Positions 4,002 to 5,787 of a DNA stretch of 5,787 nt are shown piece after piece (the stretch's first letter is position 1; each line of letters begins with the position of its first letter). Both the position numbers and the translations under genes were made by a program. The DNA is from Polyangiaceae bacterium (lineage in GTDB: Bacteria; Myxococcota_A; Polyangia; Polyangiales; Polyangiaceae): contig JAICXU010000244.1 of assembly GCA_025934595.1 (NCBI GenBank), forward strand, positions 1 to 5,787. The letters are read 5' to 3'. The notes below the pieces were generated by a model. That model was not told the origin of the DNA. It did not search any database and saw nothing but the letters and a program-made list of their open reading frames with translations.

Positions 4002-5787
4002 ATGAACAGTTTTAAGAAACTCGCGATTCGCACGAGCGTCGTCGTCGCGCTTCTTGGTCTCGGCGGCGCGCAAGCTTTCGCGGCCGACGCCGGCAACGGC
4101 GGAACGAGCGGAACCTGCACGACCGACGCGGCTCGCAAAGAGCTCACGTCGTGTCCGAACTCGGGACCTGCGAACTTCGACGTCACGAAGCACGGCAAGG
4201 CGCCGCAAGTGAACTTCCACTCGGCGCCGCCTCCTGCAGATCTGAAGAAGCGCGATCAGATGCAGAAGCCGAGCATGCCGACGATCGACGTCCCTCGCGA
4301 CGAGCGAAAGAGCAAGCTGCAAGCCCGCGCCCGCGCGCTGCTCGTCACCGAGATCTCGGGTCTCGAGAGCCTCTTCGCGTCGACGCAGAAGAACTCGCCG
4401 GACCGCGTCGATCTCGCGCGGCGACTCGCCGAAGATTACGTCGAGCTCGAGACGGCGGCGTTCAAAGAGAAGACGCAAGCGGAAATCGATCGCGACAACG
4501 CGAAGAAATCGAACCCGCAGCTCGCGAGCCAGAAACAGGCGACCGCAAATCAAGCCGGTCAGTTCATGACGCGCGCGCGCGGTCAGGCCGAAAAATATTA
4601 CGGCCTCATCAAGAGCGATTATCCGAACTACTCGAAGCTCGACGAGGTCCTCTACTACCTCGCGTACGAGTACGAGCAGTCGAACGACAACGCGCACGCG
4701 CGGCAGGTTTATCTCGAGCTCATCAAGACGCGCCCGCAGAGCAAATACATTCCGAACGCGTACCTCGCATTCGGCGAGCTCTTCTTCAACGAAGCGCAAG
4801 GCGACCCCTCGAAGTTCGAGCTCGCCGCGCAAGCGTACCGCGAGGTCATCAAGTATCCGCCGCAGACGAACAAGGTCTACGGCTACGCCTGGTACAAGCT
4901 CGGTTACGTCTACTGGAACCAGGGCAACTTCACCGACGCGCTGAACGCGTTCAAGAAGACGATCGACTGGGGCACCGCGTATCGCGATCAACCCGGCGCG
5001 GCGAAGCTCGCCGACAGCGCACGTCACGACACGATCCCGGTCTACGCGCTCAAGGGCGATCCGGGCGCGGCGTACAACTACTTCCATACGATCTCGGGCG
5101 ACGAGTCGGGCTCGAACGAGAAGACGTACAAGATGATGGATGACCTCGGTCAGAACTACCTCGACACGGGTCACTATCCGGAAGCGATCACGCTCTATCA
5201 CGACCTGATGAACCGGGATAAAAACGGCGACCGTCACTGCCTCTATCAGTCGCACATCTCGGAAGCGACGCTCGCGATGAAGTCCGGCAACAAGGACGGC
5301 ATCAAGCAAGTCCTGAACGACCAGGGCAAGATCTACAACGAGTTCAAGGCGGGCAACCACTCCGCCGACTCGAAGCAGCAGTGCGCGAACAAGACCGCCG
5401 AGCTCGTCAGCGAAACGGCGATGGCGTGGCACTTGGAAGCGGTCGGATCGAACGGACAGCGCGGCACCGGCGACGCGAAGACGATGGCGCTCGCGGCGCA
5501 GCTCTACAAGCAGGTCGTCGACACGTGGAGCGACAAGGAGTTCGCGACGTTCACGTTCCCGCGCATCGTGAAGGAAGACTGGCCGACGGTCTGCAAGATC
5601 CGTTACGCCATGGCCGACCTCCTCTACTTCCAGAAGGACTGGGCGAAATGCGGTCCCGCGTTCGACGACGTCGTCGCGCAGAACTGCTCGAGCCAGCAAG
5701 ACCAGGCGGAAGCCGCGTACGCCGCGGTGCTCTGCTACCAGAACATCTACGAGCAGCTGCACCCGAGGAACAGCGAGCGCAAGTCGA
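4002..5787 (+). CDS. Exported TPR-repeat protein, second gene of the TPR operon (3' end outside window)
   Basis: Translating from ATG 4002 gives 595 open codons to the right edge with no stop. The N-terminus MNSFKK, a hydrophobic core (13-22) and AFAAD give a Sec signal peptide cleaved near Ala27; it is not a lipoprotein. A low-complexity linker (about 28-105) contains PPPADLKKRDQ. Helical repeats follow: QAEKYYGLIKSDYPN, LYYLAYEYEQSNDNAHARQV, YLAFGELFF and YKLGYVYWNQGNFTDALNAF form a clear TPR block (about 195-323). Further units lie at about 376-405 (LGQNYLDTGHYPEAITLYHD) and 533-590. The spacing of aromatic and small residues is like the BamD/CpoB type of envelope TPR proteins. Several cysteines in the C-terminal half (for example in YQSHI-proximal HCLY and WAKCGPAF) could form disulfides in the periplasm. 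It most likely works with the preceding TPR protein. The specific function is unknown. Confidence 0.9.
   Translation, partial: MNSFKKLAIRTSVVVALLGLGGAQAFAADAGNGGTSGTCTTDAARKELTSCPNSGPANFDVTKHGKAPQVNFHSAPPPADLKKRDQMQKPSMPTIDVPRDERKSKLQARARALLVTEISGLESLFASTQKNSPDRVDLARRLAEDYVELETAAFKEKTQAEIDRDNAKKSNPQLASQKQATANQAGQFMTRARGQAEKYYGLIKSDYPNYSKLDEVLYYLAYEYEQSNDNAHARQVYLELIKTRPQSKYIPNAYLAFGELFFNEAQGDPSKFELAAQAYREVIKYPPQTNKVYGYAWYKLGYVYWNQGNFTDALNAFKKTIDWGTAYRDQPGAAKLADSARHDTIPVYALKGDPGAAYNYFHTISGDESGSNEKTYKMMDDLGQNYLDTGHYPEAITLYHDLMNRDKNGDRHCLYQSHISEATLAMKSGNKDGIKQVLNDQGKIYNEFKAGNHSADSKQQCANKTAELVSETAMAWHLEAVGSNGQRGTGDAKTMALAAQLYKQVVDTWSDKEFATFTFPRIVKEDWPTVCKIRYAMADLLYFQKDWAKCGPAFDDVVAQNCSSQQDQAEAAYAAVLCYQNIYEQLHPRNSERKS

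Noticed and set aside
4151..5143. Plus-strand 330-codon frame within the second TPR gene
   Set aside because: It is an Arg/Ser-rich out-of-frame translation inside a well supported gene.
3972..5762. Minus-strand 596-codon frame as a gene
   Set aside because: It is antisense to the second TPR gene, which has a signal peptide, a Shine-Dalgarno and clear TPR repeats. The translation is low-complexity Arg/Val/Leu without domains.

Overview
The window looks like a high-GC chromosomal segment of a myxobacterium (Myxococcota, probably Polyangiales). The evidence is the strong G/C-ending codon preference, a myxobacterial-style cysteine-rich lipoprotein, a YraN protein with a divergent LEID...EVRTRG motif, and two consecutive exported TPR proteins. 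I found no rRNA, tRNA, CRISPR array, insertion sequence or prophage signature. The taxonomic call is an inference from protein style, not from a marker gene.

Layout. (1) Positions 2-397, plus strand: the C-terminal part of a membrane protein with one visible transmembrane helix and a HAMP domain but no output domain. (2) It converges, across about 40 bp holding a small GC hairpin, on a minus-strand pair. The upstream gene of the pair is a secreted, 15-cysteine lipoprotein (1521-835). The downstream gene is a YraN/UPF0102 nuclease-fold protein (domain about 788-438) whose start is hard to place. (3) Positions 1522-2203 carry no convincing gene but are rich in regulatory-looking sequence: two divergent sigma70-like promoters of matching architecture, a 22-bp dyad directly upstream of the rightward promoter, and a roughly 290-nt leader with hairpins and short direct repeats. 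(4) Positions 2204-3994 and 4002-5787, plus strand: two tightly spaced, probably co-translated genes for exported TPR-rich proteins. The second runs off the window.

The two TPR proteins probably form a periplasmic or envelope scaffold, since both have Sec signal peptides and their genes are 7 bp apart with the second Shine-Dalgarno inside the end of the first gene. In myxobacteria such pairs can sit next to AgmX/GltJ and TolQ/TolR-type motor genes (Glt/Agl-like envelope machines), but no such gene lies in this window, so that link is only a hypothesis. The points most worth following up are the structured leader of the TPR operon, the dyad at its promoter, the start problem of the YraN gene, and the uncharacterised C-terminal motif of the first TPR protein.
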